A stretch of 64,000 nt of DNA from Phytobacter ursingii (GTDB lineage: Bacteria; Pseudomonadota; Gammaproteobacteria; Enterobacterales; Enterobacteriaceae), in assembly GCA_901456055.1 (NCBI GenBank), contig CABDWT010000002.1, positions 682,001-746,000 on the forward strand. Direction: 5' to 3'. A model generated the notes under the pieces. The model was not told where the DNA came from and made no database searches. It worked only from the letters and a program-made list of their open reading frames with translations. The position numbers and the translations under genes are program-made. Below are positions 35,928 through 44,979 of the stretch, piece after piece; positions within the stretch are counted from its first letter, which is position 1; every line of letters starts with the position of its first letter.

Positions 35928-37364
35928 TTATTTTCGTATGGTGTTACGTTTTTTTATAGATACAGCTTTCTGAATATAGGGTTCAAGCAATTTTGCAACT
36001 GCTTCGAATACAGGAACCACGACTGAATTTCCAAACTGCTTGTAAGATTGCATATCTGAAACCGGAATGTTGAAGGGCTTACCATCAGGCGTCTCAAATC
36101 CCATTAGGCGTGCACACTCATGGGGAGTTAACCTTCTTGGCCGATTTGACATGTTTTCCGCATTATAAAAGTCTATCTCACCTAATTCATGATCCCATCC
36201 ACGGTCAATCAAGATCTCAGAACCATCTTTATAATATCTCGCAGATAATGTACGAGTGACTGTATCAACGTTATTAGGTTTCACCAAACCGAAGCCAAAA
36301 CCATTACCTTTCGCCGCATGCTTTTTAGCATATTTATAAAGATAATCCCACAGTTTAGGAGAAAGGATATATTTACTATCAACATCGTTATCGTGATCAA
36401 GAAGTTCTTTAAAAGAAGGTTTTTTCAACGGGAAGAAATTATTTATATTTCGTAATGTAAATCCTTTATCTATTTTCAAATCACGGCGAAATCCGACCAA
36501 TACGATTCGCTCTCTATGTTGAGGAAGGAAATTTTTACCATCAATAATCTTAGGATCTGAAGAACCAGAAATCGCAGAATCAGCAACTTCATACCCAAGC
36601 TCGTCAAGGGTATTCATGATTACTCGGAAAGTTTTGCCTTTATCATGACTCTTAAGATTTTTTACATTTTCAAGAACAAATATTGATGGTTTTTTTGACT
36701 TTATAATTCGTGCAACATCAAAAAATAAAGTTCCCTGGGCATCACATTCAAATCCGTGAGCCCTTCCTAATGAGTTCTTTTTACTCACACCCGCAAGACT
36801 GAAAGGCTGACAAGGGAAACCAGCCAAAAGCACATCATGGTCAGGGATGTTTTTATTTATATATTCATAAGCTTCACTTTCTGAAATGTCATCTCTATTA
36901 CTCAAAGTAATTTCACGAATATCGGAATTAAACTGGTGTGATTTTTCATCGTTATACCAATTAGCTTTGTATGTACGCACAGCTTCTTTATTCCATTCGC
37001 TTGTAAATACGCACTGCCCTCCAATAGCCTCAAAACCTTTACGGATCCCGCCAATTCCGGCAAAGAGATCAATGAACCGGAAAGCATAATTAGGATGGTT
37101 TTCTGGCGGTTCAGGAAGCATCTTTGTTAGTAAAAAAACTTCACCCGCCGTTAAAAGCTTCGCTTCACATTTGTCATTAATCCAGCGATTAAGTGTTTCC
37201 CTGCTCCAATCATTATCACCAACTTTCCTAAGTGATTCAGCAACATGCTTTTGACTATAAACTTCCAGAATTTTTTCAACCAGTTGCCGATCTCTGTTTT
37301 TCTTGTTTTTGGTTTCACCCGCCGATTTCTGAAAGAGATCATGCGCAATTACTGATTCAGACAT
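35928..37364 (-). CDS. C5-cytosine DNA methyltransferase (M.EcoRII/Dcm-like)
   Basis: A 478-residue methylase, the length of M.EcoRII and Dcm. Motif [17 protein letters not shown] (from about residue 95), catalytic Cys in [26 protein letters not shown] motif, QHRERI motif, and C-terminal [16 protein letters not shown]. Enzymes of this type methylate the inner C of CCWGG. An N-terminal part of about 85 residues ([11 protein letters not shown]) is a helix-turn-helix-like extension. Opposite orientation to an EcoRII-N-like gene mirrors the convergent EcoRII restriction and methylase genes. It could be a second dcm or the survivor of an EcoRII-like system. GC is low compared with core genes. Confidence 0.9.
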   Translation of the reverse strand: MSESVIAHDLFQKSAGETKNKKNRDRQLVEKILEVYSQKHVAESLRKVGDNDWSRETLNRWINDKCEAKLLTAGEVFLLTKMLPEPPENHPNYAFRFIDLFAGIGGIRKGFEAIGGQCVFTSEWNKEAVRTYKANWYNDEKSHQFNSDIREITLSNRDDISESEAYEYINKNIPDHDVLLAGFPCQPFSLAGVSKKNSLGRAHGFECDAQGTLFFDVARIIKSKKPSIFVLENVKNLKSHDKGKTFRVIMNTLDELGYEVADSAISGSSDPKIIDGKNFLPQHRERIVLVGFRRDLKIDKGFTLRNINNFFPLKKPSFKELLDHDNDVDSKYILSPKLWDYLYKYAKKHAAKGNGFGFGLVKPNNVDTVTRTLSARYYKDGSEILIDRGWDHELGEIDFYNAENMSNRPRRLTPHECARLMGFETPDGKPFNIPVSDMQSYKQFGNSVVVPVFEAVAKLLEPYIQKAVSIKKRNTIRK

Positions 37365-37386
37365 AACACCTCCTATGGGTCATAAT

Positions 37387-37403
37387 AGTGATATTGTATC
37401 ACT
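37387..37403. promoter_or_regulatory. Inverted repeat at methylase promoter
   Basis: AGTGATA-TTG-TATCACT, a perfect 7-bp-arm repeat 23 bp upstream of the methylase start. Relatives of this enzyme (M.EcoRII, M.SsoII) are known to repress their own promoter through the N-terminal helix-turn-helix; this site is a candidate operator. Confidence 0.5.
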
Positions 37404-37463
37404 CATTTAACCCAGATAACAGAAAGTAGTGCATAAACCCTGAAACAGTTGTTAAAATACTAG

Positions 37464-37667
37464 TTATCTTCTATTCCGAGGGTTGCTATTAGTCAGCAGA
37501 ATCCACTCTTCAATCTCGCGTTCCTCAAAGGCAACAGCGCATTCGCCGATTTTGACAGGAGTAGGAAACAGCCTCTCGCTGATAAGATGGAAAATCCAAG
37601 CTTTGCCATACACAGTGTGTTCAATGACAATAGGTAAGCGAATTAAACGAGTAGGTTGTGTGTTCAT
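37464..37667 (-). CDS. AlpA-family phage regulatory protein
   Basis: A 67-residue MerR-like DNA-binding protein (RLIRLPIVIEHTVYGKAWIFHLISERLFPTPVKIG and AFEEREIEEWI) of the AlpA type, which in P4-like elements activates excision. AGGAGAACAG precedes the ATG. No integrase is present between it and leuX, where an IS3-family element and unidentified DNA lie instead. Confidence 0.8.
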   Translation of the reverse strand: MNTQPTRLIRLPIVIEHTVYGKAWIFHLISERLFPTPVKIGECAVAFEEREIEEWILLTNSNPRNRR

Positions 37668-37990
37668 TCTGTTCTCCTGTGTTTCGCCAAGATCAAGAAT
37701 ACGAGCTAGTAATGAAAGAGATTACAAAATCCAGGGTGTTACCTATACCTTCTTGCCAATACTTAATAAAATATGACAGGTTGGAGTAAGACTGAGAAAA
37801 AACACTTTAGATTAAACTTCCTTATCCATCTTAATAACACATGGAATGAAGAAAGATATGTTATTAAAATATTGCCCCATCAGTGAATATTCAATTAAAT
37901 CTCTAGTGAAAAATAAAAATATATCTTAACCATCTTAATATGATGAATGACAGTACTGAGGGTTTTTGTAATGTAATAAGTAGCTTCCCT
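37668..37990. other. Intergenic region upstream of alpA-like gene
   Basis: A 323-bp AT-rich gap between the AlpA-like gene and the IS3-family element. No gene or repeat recognised; the AlpA-like promoter should lie at its left end. Confidence 0.4.
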
Positions 37991-38019
37991 TGAGCTGCCC
38001 CCACTATTAGATACAACCG

Positions 38020-38967
38020 TCAGTTAGTAATGCCGGTTTGTTTATCTTCATATTTTTCATTTCGCCACCGTGCTGCCAACTCTGATGGCGTCTGATAATT
38101 CAGTGCCGAATGTGGACGACACTCGTTATAATCCTGCCGCCAGTCATTAATGATTTTCCTGGCGTGAAGGATATCGCTGAACCAGTGCTCATTCAGACAT
38201 TCATCGCGAAATCGTCCGTTAAAGCTCTCAATAAATCCGTTCTGCGTTGGCTTGCCCGGCTGGATTAAGCGCAACTCAACACCATGCTCAAAGGCCCATT
38301 GATCCAGTACGCGGCAGGTGAACTCCGGCCCCTGGTCAGTTCTTATTGTCGCCGGATAGCCTCGAAACAGTGCAATGCTGTCCAGTATGCGCGTGACCTG
38401 AACGCCTGAAATCCCGAATGCGATGGTAATTATCAGACACTCCTTCGTGAAATCGTCCACACAGGTCAGGCACTTGATCCTGCGACCGGTGGCCAGTGCG
38501 TCCATGACAAAAGCCATCGACCAGGTCAGGTTGGGCGCCGCCGGGCGGAGCAGCGGCAGATGTTCTGTTGCCAGCCCTTTACGACGTCGCCTGCGTTTTA
38601 CGCCCAGACCGCTCAGATGATAAAGACGGTACACGCGCTTGTGATTAACATGAAAGCCTTCACGGCGCAGTAACTGCCAGATGCGGTGGTAGCCAAAACG
38701 CCTGCGCTCCAGTGCCAGTTCAGTGATGCGCCCTGATAAATGCGCATCAGCCGCCGGATGCTGAGCTTCGTAGCGGCAGGTCGACAGAGACAAACCTGTA
38801 AGCCTGCAGGCACGACGTTGCGACAGACCGGTCGCATCACACATAAACTCAACGGCTTTCCGCTCTGGCCTGTCGTCAGTACTTTCGCCCCAGAGCCACC
38901 TGAAGCGCCTCCTTATCCAGCATGGCTTCGGCAAGCAGCTTCTTGAGTCTGGCGTTCTCTTCCTCAA
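38020..38967 (-). CDS. IS3-family transposase OrfB (integrase core)
   Basis: The 315-codon frame carries the rve integrase core with the DDE residues in [20 protein letters not shown] and [16 protein letters not shown]. It overlaps orfA by 92 bp in another frame; in IS3 elements the active OrfAB fusion is made by -1 frameshifting in this overlap, so the first 30 or so codons drawn here are probably not used as such. The conserved part starts around [10 protein letters not shown]. Confidence 0.88.
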   Translation of the reverse strand: MRKRTPDSRSCLPKPCWIRRRFRWLWGESTDDRPERKAVEFMCDATGLSQRRACRLTGLSLSTCRYEAQHPAADAHLSGRITELALERRRFGYHRIWQLLRREGFHVNHKRVYRLYHLSGLGVKRRRRRKGLATEHLPLLRPAAPNLTWSMAFVMDALATGRRIKCLTCVDDFTKECLIITIAFGISGVQVTRILDSIALFRGYPATIRTDQGPEFTCRVLDQWAFEHGVELRLIQPGKPTQNGFIESFNGRFRDECLNEHWFSDILHARKIINDWRQDYNECRPHSALNYQTPSELAARWRNEKYEDKQTGITN

Positions 38968-39139
38968 GCGACTTCAGGCGCTTAACCTCGGGCACCTCCA
39001 TACCGCCATACTTATTGCACCAGGTGTAAAAGGTGGCGTCGGAAATGGCGTGCTTACGGCAGAGCTCACGTGCAGAAACCCCGGCTTCAGCCTCGCGGAG
39101 GATACTGATGATCTGTTCGTCGGAAAAACGCTTCTTCAT
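38876..39139 (-). CDS. IS3-family transposase OrfA
   Basis: An 87-residue protein with an HTH_Tnp_1 domain ([18 protein letters not shown], then [25 protein letters not shown]) and a C-terminal leucine zipper ([25 protein letters not shown]) that would pair OrfA with OrfAB. Confidence 0.9.
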   Translation of the reverse strand: MKKRFSDEQIISILREAEAGVSARELCRKHAISDATFYTWCNKYGGMEVPEVKRLKSLEEENARLKKLLAEAMLDKEALQVALGRKY

Positions 39140-39210
39140 GGGGATGTCCTCATGTGGCTTATGAAGACATTACTAACATCGCGGTGTATTCATCAACGGG
39201 GAGCAGGTCA

Positions 39211-39720
39211 GCATCATTAAGTTAATGGGTATTTTATGTTCTACACCAATTACAGGCAATACAGCTCATTAGCCCCATTGGTGGTAAGACAACAAGCGGA
39301 GCCTCTGGCGACTTCATCAGGGTTATGTCAGATAGTGAGGCTTATCAGGATGACCATGTACCCAAGGGGAGCGAGGCCGAACCGCTGGCAGAGCTTGCAT
39401 ATGGTCTGCAAGTACCGTGACCACCATAAACCTGTTTATCCCCTGCGGCGTCTCGCGACGGCGACAGCACGGGGGCATCGGGCTAAAATACGCTTCACTA
39501 AAAGTTTTGGGGATTGTTTAGAGACGGTGGCTACGTCATAGCTTTCAAGTTGAGTCAGTACGTGTTTGACGCTTGGAACTACACGCCGCTATGAGTTAAC
39601 ATCCCAATTACCACTATCAACCACAGCGGCTTTTTCAAGGGACATAACAGAGCATTTCTTACAGGCAAAAGAGGCAGATTTTATTGTCTAATTAACTGTA
39701 TTGTAAGGAATTTAGTGACT
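39211..39720. other. Region between IS3-family element and leuX
   Basis: A 510-bp stretch without a convincing gene. A 101-codon open frame at 39236-39541 has an amino acid make-up unlike a real protein and no ribosome site. This is where an integrase gene would be expected in a leuX island; the sequence may be the wreck of one, but no integrase motif can be read. Confidence 0.4.
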
Positions 39721-39805
39721 TGGTGCCGAAGGCCGGACTCGAACCGGCACGTATTTCTACGGTTGATTTTGAATCAACTGCGTCTACCGATTTCGCCACT
39801 TCGGC
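39721..39805 (-). tRNA. leuX: tRNA-Leu (CAA)
   Basis: On the minus strand an 85-nt tRNA starts GCCGAAGTGGCG, has anticodon stem-loop GTTGATT-CAA-AATCAAC, a long variable arm, the TTCGAGTC T-loop and an encoded CCA end. It matches E. coli leuX closely. The gene is a known integration site in enterics; its 3' end faces the accessory region on the left. Confidence 0.97.
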
Positions 39806-39834
39806 ACTGAAGGGGATGCTGATAGCGGGTTGCA

Positions 39835-39862
39835 TTATACCTGTTGCAGATCCCGGTGCAAG
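39835..39862 (-). promoter_or_regulatory. leuX promoter
   Basis: On the minus strand TTGCAC (39857-39862), 16-bp spacer, TATAAT (39835-39840), about 30 bp upstream of the mature tRNA 5' end. Confidence 0.75.
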
Positions 39863-40050
39863 CATTCCCCCGCCTTGTCGCGTCTAAATGCCGAAAAAAT
39901 CGACACATCTCCGCTGCACTCCCCCACTATCTGGAACGCTTCTCGCAAAACGCTGCAACGTGACGGCAGCGGTTTACATTTATCGCGTCTTGTTATCTGA
40001 TCCTGTTACGGGTTTTACCCATTCCCCACATCCATAGATCAGGACAAGGC

Positions 40051-41064
40051 ATGCGTTTCTATCAGGTTGAGCCCACGCTGGAGAACTACTGGCGCGGCAT
40101 AATCCTCTTTGGCAAAAATGTCGCTTCCTACAAATTCGCGCTGGCCCATGCACTGTACGATGTGAAGCGCAGCGGCAGTGACCTCATCCTGCTGGAAGAT
40201 CTCGCCGTCCCGTTCAGCCAGCATCTGTGTCGCCATCTGGCGCAGGCACCGAAGCAAATCACCTCAGCCAAAAGCCAGTATCTCGACGCCTGTCGTGGGT
40301 TTAATGCGCAGGAAATTGACCAGAATGCGCTAACGGCTGCCACGGTGCGTTTCGGGTTTAACAACGTTATCGACGCCTTTCACAACGTCAATCAGGGCGA
40401 AATCGAAAAACGCTTTTTTATCGACGAGCGTAAACCCCACAAAGGCATACGCCTGACGACAAATTTTCATCAGCTCACGGAAGGTATGCAGTATCAGAAC
40501 CTTAAGCTGGAGACGGACGCACGCTGGAACCTGGTCGAGCAGGGCTGGGCGATGGGCGTGTCGCGCAACCTCATTGCCGTGGAGCATGACGAACAGGACA
40601 ACATGCTGTTCAGCATCCAGAATAACCGCCGTGTCGATATCACCAGTTGTCGCGACAGCCTCAACGGCTATCAGAAAGGCCGCTGCTTTTACTGCTTCGC
40701 GCCTATAAGCGTAGAAACCGGCGACGTAAACCTGGCCGATGTCGATCACTTTATTCCGTGGATGCTCAAAGACCAGGTGAGGAATGTGAATGGCGTCTGG
40801 AACCTGGTGCTGGCCTGTAAATGTTGTAACCGGGGTAAACAGGGGAAATTTGCCCACGTCCCCTCATTGAAACTGCTGCAGCGCCTGCACGATCGTAACG
40901 AGTACTTCATTACCAGCCACCTCCCGCTGCGCGAAACCCTGATGCGCCAGACCGGCGCGAGCACTGCAAAACGGCATGATTTCCTGTCAAATGTCTGGAA
41001 CACTGCGCGCGTAAACTTATTCCACGAATGGGAGCCAAAGGCCGCCGGGCCGGATACATTCTGA
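40051..41064 (+). CDS. HNH endonuclease next to leuX
   Basis: A 337-residue protein. The nuclease motif is in the C-terminal third: GRCFYCFAPIS and LACKCCNRGK supply two zinc-binding Cys pairs, and DVDHFIPWML with VWNLVLAC supply the catalytic His and Asn. The first 200 residues have no recognised domain. Its stop TGA overlaps the ATG of the following methyltransferase gene (TGATG), so the two are translationally coupled. The unit lies between leuX and the core gene ahr, and may be a defence cargo. Confidence 0.8.
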   Translation: MRFYQVEPTLENYWRGIILFGKNVASYKFALAHALYDVKRSGSDLILLEDLAVPFSQHLCRHLAQAPKQITSAKSQYLDACRGFNAQEIDQNALTAATVRFGFNNVIDAFHNVNQGEIEKRFFIDERKPHKGIRLTTNFHQLTEGMQYQNLKLETDARWNLVEQGWAMGVSRNLIAVEHDEQDNMLFSIQNNRRVDITSCRDSLNGYQKGRCFYCFAPISVETGDVNLADVDHFIPWMLKDQVRNVNGVWNLVLACKCCNRGKQGKFAHVPSLKLLQRLHDRNEYFITSHLPLRETLMRQTGASTAKRHDFLSNVWNTARVNLFHEWEPKAAGPDTF

Positions 41065-41642
41065 TGACCATTAACTACTATCAAAATCATGCACAGGCAT
41101 TCTTTGCCGACACCATCGGCGTCGATATGTCGTCGCTCTACGCCCCCTTTGTCGCGCACCTTGCCCCGGGCGCACGCGTGCTGGACGCCGGATGCGGTTC
41201 CGGACGCGACAGCCGTGCGTTTCTGGAGATGGGCTATGAAGTCGAGGCCTTTGATGCATCGTCCGAGATGGTTCGCATGGCCTCGCAACACAGCGGGCTG
41301 GAGGTTAAGCAAATGACATTCAGCGATGTTGATGCCACTGACCGTTACGACGGCATCTGGTGCTGTGCGTCGCTGCTGCACGTGGAAGCACGCGCTTTAC
41401 CGCAGGTGATGTCTACGCTGGCGCAGGCGCTGAAACCGGGCGGTACCTGGTATGTCTCGTTCAAATATGGCGAACAGGAAAGAGAGAAAGAAGGTCGTCA
41501 TTTCAGTGATTTAACCGAATCAGGCCTGACCGCACTGGTCAGCCCGTTACCGGATGTTCAGGTGGTGTCGATGTGGACGACGCAGGATAAACGCCCGGAT
41601 CGCGCGGAAACCTGGCTTAACGCCTTGTTACGCAAAGATTAA
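41064..41642 (+). CDS. Class I SAM-dependent methyltransferase (small-molecule type)
   Basis: A 192-residue methyltransferase from ATG 41064. Motif I is VLDAGCGSGRDSRAFLEMGYEVEAFDAS, then DGIWCCASLLHV and LKPGGTWYVSFKYG. The order of motifs and small size are typical of TehB/UbiE-like enzymes acting on small molecules or proteins, not of DNA methylases, which would have an NPPY-type motif. Coupled by stop/start overlap with the HNH nuclease. Confidence 0.8.
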   Translation: MTINYYQNHAQAFFADTIGVDMSSLYAPFVAHLAPGARVLDAGCGSGRDSRAFLEMGYEVEAFDASSEMVRMASQHSGLEVKQMTFSDVDATDRYDGIWCCASLLHVEARALPQVMSTLAQALKPGGTWYVSFKYGEQEREKEGRHFSDLTESGLTALVSPLPDVQVVSMWTTQDKRPDRAETWLNALLRKD

Positions 41643-41699
41643 CTCCACCGCTCTGACTATCCTCTACACTCAAATCTCACACCATCATGAGGAAAGGCG

Positions 41700-42719
41700 A
41701 TGTCGATTATCAAAAGCTATGCCGCTAAAGAAGCCGGGGCAGACCTGGAGCTGTTTGAGTACGACGCGGGAGAATTGGGTCAGGAAGATGTTGAAGTGCA
41801 AGTGGATTATTGCGGGATCTGCCACTCGGATTTGTCGATGATCGACAACGAGTGGGGCTTCTCTCAATATCCGCTGGTCGCCGGGCATGAAGTGATTGGT
41901 CGCGTGGTGGCGCTGGGGAGTGCCGCGCAAAACAAAGGGCTGAAAGTCGGCCAGCGCGTGGGCATCGGCTGGACGGCGAAAAGCTGCGGCCACTGCGACG
42001 CATGCATTAACGGCGACAATATCAACTGCCAGGAAGGCGCGGTGCCCACCATCCTGAACCGTGGCGGCTTTGCCGACAAAATCCGCGCGGGCTGGCAATG
42101 GGTGATCCCACTGCCGGATACCATTGATGTCGAGACCGCCGGGCCGCTGCTCTGTGGCGGCATTACCGTGTTTAAACCGCTGCTGATGCACCATATCACC
42201 GCCACCAGCCGTGTCGGGGTGATTGGGATTGGCGGGCTGGGTCATATCGCCATCAAACTGCTGCGGGCAATGGGCTGTGAGGTGACGGCGTTCAGTTCGA
42301 ACCCGGCGAAAGAGGCCGAAGTGCGCCTGATGGGTGCGGATTATGTGGTGAACAGCCGCGATCCGGAGGCCTTAAAAGCGCTGGCGGGCCAGTTCGATTT
42401 GATTATCAACACCGTGAACGTCGATTTGCAGTGGCAGCCCTACTTTGAAGCGCTGGCCCACGGCGGCGCGTTCCATACCGTTGGCGCAGTGCTGAAACCG
42501 CTGGAAGTCCCGGCCTTTACGCTGATTGGCGGCGACAGAAGTGTCTCCGGTTCCGCAACCGGTACGCCGTTCGAGCTGCGTAAGCTGATGAAGTTTGCCG
42601 GACGCGCGAAGGTGGCACCGACGACCGAGATGTTCCCGATGTCGCAGATTAACGAGGCATTGCAGCATGTGCGTGACGGGAAGGCGCGTTACCGCGTGGT
42701 GTTGAAAGCGGACTTCTGA
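41700..42719 (+). CDS. ahr: NADPH-dependent aldehyde reductase Ahr
   Basis: A 339-residue zinc alcohol dehydrogenase (YjgB) that reduces a range of aldehydes to alcohols in the cytoplasm. Catalytic zinc ligands are in CGICHSD and AGHE; the structural zinc site is [15 protein letters not shown]; the cofactor site is GIGGLGHIA. Start after GAGGAAAGGCG. Position next to leuX is as in E. coli. Confidence 0.95.
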   Translation: MSIIKSYAAKEAGADLELFEYDAGELGQEDVEVQVDYCGICHSDLSMIDNEWGFSQYPLVAGHEVIGRVVALGSAAQNKGLKVGQRVGIGWTAKSCGHCDACINGDNINCQEGAVPTILNRGGFADKIRAGWQWVIPLPDTIDVETAGPLLCGGITVFKPLLMHHITATSRVGVIGIGGLGHIAIKLLRAMGCEVTAFSSNPAKEAEVRLMGADYVVNSRDPEALKALAGQFDLIINTVNVDLQWQPYFEALAHGGAFHTVGAVLKPLEVPAFTLIGGDRSVSGSATGTPFELRKLMKFAGRAKVAPTTEMFPMSQINEALQHVRDGKARYRVVLKADF

Positions 42720-42722
42720 TGT

Positions 42723-43112
42723 AACCCTCTCCCACGGGGAGAGGGAGAAAACCCGCACTCACATTTGCATCAGAAACCAGGCGTAGCCCGGATAAACACA
42801 GCGCATCCGGGAAATGGCGCTGTGCGGCCTGCTGCCCTCACCCCAACCCTCTCCCACGGAAAGAGGGCGAAAACCCGTACTCACATTTGCATCAGAAGCC
42901 AGGCGTAGCCCGGATAAGCGCAGCGCATCCGGGAAATGGCGCGGTACGGCCTGATGCCCTCACCCCAACCACCTCCCACGGGGAGAGGGCGAAAACCCGC
43001 ACTCATATTTGCATCAGAAGCCAGGCGTAGCCCGGATAAGCGCAGCACATCCGGGAAATGGCGCTGTGCGGCCTGCTGCCCTCACCCCACCCCTCTCCCA
43101 CGGGGAGAGGGC
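42723..43112. repeat. 122-bp tandem repeat array
   Basis: Three full copies of a 122-bp unit starting at 42723, 42845 and 42967, then the first 24 bp of a fourth at 43089. Each unit has a CCCTCTCCCACGGGGAGAGGG hairpin, a spacer with CACATTTGCATCAGAAGCCAGG, and a REP palindrome (GTAGCCCGGATAAGC...GCATCCGGGA). Copies differ at a few bases. It fills the gap between the convergent ends of ahr and the dihydroxyacetone kinase gene. Confidence 0.92.
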
Positions 43113-43151
43113 GCAAGCTGGGGCCGGCCTGTTAGTCGGGAGAGTGAAAGA

Positions 43152-44792
43152 TTACCCCTTCGCTATCGCGGCAAACACGTCGGCAATCGCCACGGCACCG
43201 GGATCGGTGACGCCTTCCAGACTCTCACTGTTCACATAGGACGAACGGCCTGCGCCGGCGGTCTGCATGGTCGCGGTTTTGGCGGCTCCCGCTTTTGCGG
43301 CTGAGGCGGCGGCATCCAGCCCGCTGTCGCGCAAGGCTTCAAGGGCAGGTTGCAGCGCGTCGATAAGTGTCCGGTCGCCCAGTTCCGCGCCGCCATAATG
43401 TTTCATCTGGTGCAGTCCACGCAGCAATGCCTCCGGTAGCGGCTTGCCATCATGCACGGCCTGGCCCGCGGCGGTGAAGAAAATCGACATCAGCACGCCG
43501 CTGGAGCCGCCCATCACCGTTGCCAGCCGTTCGCCTATCAGTTGCAGCAACTGCGCGGTGTTGTTGAGTGGCAGTTCGCCCTGCTCCAGCAAATGGATGA
43601 TCTCCCGTGCCCCTTCGGCGAACGTCGAGCCGGTATCGCCATCACCCACTTTGGCATCCAGCGCATTCAGGCGGTTTTCGAGATCGACAAGCGTCCGTGC
43701 CGCCGTCGAGACCAGCGTTTTTACCTGCGGATTTTCCGACGGTTCGATTTCCAGCTGGTTGTAAACGGGGCTGTGGCGCTGAGTTTTCATTGGCGCAAAA
43801 GGCACCGGCTTTTGCCAGCCGACGGTCTGTACATCGGCATTAATGGCTTTCTCAAATGTCTCGTTCAGACGTAACAGCGAAAGGGAAAAACCTTTCATAT
43901 CCAGCGAGCTGACCAGCGGCGCGGGGCCAATCAGATAAGCAATCTGATCTTTGAGCGCCGAATGTGCCAGCTCTTTGGTGAGCAGGGCCATCTCCAGTGC
44001 TGATACACCGCCCAGATTGTTGATTAACACCGCAACGCGGTCCTCCCCGGCCTGTGCTTTCAGCGGCGCAACCAGCGTCTCAATCAGCTTCTGGCTGTTG
44101 TGCGAGTCAACGGTGCTCGCCCCCGGCTCGCCGTGGATACCGAGGCCCAGTTCGACCTGCCCGCGCTGAATGCGGTCATCTTCATCGCTGCTGCCCGGCA
44201 GGTTGCAGGTCTCCATCGCCAGCCCCAGGCTCCAGACACTCTCACTGGCCTGTCGGGCGATGTCGCGCACTTCGCTTAAGGATTTGCCCTGCTCGGCGGC
44301 GTAGCCTGCGATTTTATGCACCAGCGCCGTTCCGGCGATACCGCGCGGCTGCTTGTTGTCTGGCAGAGCGATGTCATCGGCGACGATCACCATCTCGACT
44401 TTCAGGCCGTAGCGTTTAGCCTTTTCTGCCGCGAGGCCGAAGTTAAGGCGATCGCCCGTGTAATTTTTAACAATCAACAGGCAGCCGCGATCGCCGGTGA
44501 CGGCGACGATAGCGTTGAGCACCGCATCAACGCTCGGCGAGGCAAACACATCGCCGCAGACGGCAGCGGTGAGCATTCCTTTGCCGACAAAGCCAGCGTG
44601 GGCGGGTTCATGGCCGGAGCCGCCGCCGGAAATCACCGCAACGCGGGATTTATCCCAGTCGGCGCGGGCAACAATACGAATAGCGGGATCGATGTCGAGG
44701 CGAACTAAATTGCCGTGGGGAGCGGAAATCACCATTCCTTCAATGGCGTCATTGACCAGTTGCTTGCGGTCATTAAAGAAGAATCTGGACAT
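43152..44792 (-). CDS. dhaK: ATP-dependent dihydroxyacetone kinase (DhaK-DhaL fusion)
   Basis: A 546-residue kinase that makes dihydroxyacetone phosphate from dihydroxyacetone and ATP. The N-terminal DhaK domain (about 1-330, with SGGGSGHEPAHAGFVGKGM) binds the substrate through a covalent link to His; the C-terminal DhaL domain (about 360-546, DAKVGDGDTGSTFAEGAREI) binds ATP. This two-domain form is the Citrobacter type and differs from the three-part PTS-dependent enzyme of E. coli. It stands between ahr and lptG, where E. coli K-12 has the idn genes. Confidence 0.92.
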   Translation of the reverse strand: MSRFFFNDRKQLVNDAIEGMVISAPHGNLVRLDIDPAIRIVARADWDKSRVAVISGGGSGHEPAHAGFVGKGMLTAAVCGDVFASPSVDAVLNAIVAVTGDRGCLLIVKNYTGDRLNFGLAAEKAKRYGLKVEMVIVADDIALPDNKQPRGIAGTALVHKIAGYAAEQGKSLSEVRDIARQASESVWSLGLAMETCNLPGSSDEDDRIQRGQVELGLGIHGEPGASTVDSHNSQKLIETLVAPLKAQAGEDRVAVLINNLGGVSALEMALLTKELAHSALKDQIAYLIGPAPLVSSLDMKGFSLSLLRLNETFEKAINADVQTVGWQKPVPFAPMKTQRHSPVYNQLEIEPSENPQVKTLVSTAARTLVDLENRLNALDAKVGDGDTGSTFAEGAREIIHLLEQGELPLNNTAQLLQLIGERLATVMGGSSGVLMSIFFTAAGQAVHDGKPLPEALLRGLHQMKHYGGAELGDRTLIDALQPALEALRDSGLDAAASAAKAGAAKTATMQTAGAGRSSYVNSESLEGVTDPGAVAIADVFAAIAKG

Positions 44793-44935
44793 AGCTTCCT
44801 GAATTTTTTGAGAACCGTAAGGAAAGCGTAGCCAGGATAAGAGAAAGTGTGTCGCGGAAATGGGGGGCGTTTAGTGCGGCCAGATACCCTCTCCCTGTGG
44901 GAGAGGGTAAAGACGCATGCGGGGGAAATGTCGTG

Positions 44936-44965
44936 TAGCCCGGATAAGGCGAAGCCGCATCCGGG
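44936..44965. repeat. REP-like palindrome
   Basis: GTAGCCCGGATAAGGCGAAGCCGCATCCGGGA type unit, close to the lptG stop. A CCCTCTCCCTGTGGGAGAGGG hairpin lies 50 bp to its left. Confidence 0.7.
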
Positions 44966-44979
44966 AAAGAAGCAGAAAT

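Larger units (their letters stand above)
37991..39210 (-). mobile_element. IS3-family insertion sequence (IS407-like group)
   Basis: A 1220-bp element. Ends are TGAGCTGCCCCCACTATTAG on the left and, on the other strand, TGACCTGCTCCCCGTTGATG on the right, each running into TTAGTAATG. It carries orfA and orfB overlapping in different frames. The 4 bp on each side (CCCT and GCAT) do not match, so there is no target duplication. The element may have taken part in a deletion. Confidence 0.85.

Noticed and set aside
39236-39541. 101-codon frame between the IS3-family element and leuX
   Set aside because: Composition is not protein-like and no start signal is seen.
42723-43112. CRISPR array
   Set aside because: The unit is 122 bp, nearly identical throughout with no unique spacers, and no cas genes are near.
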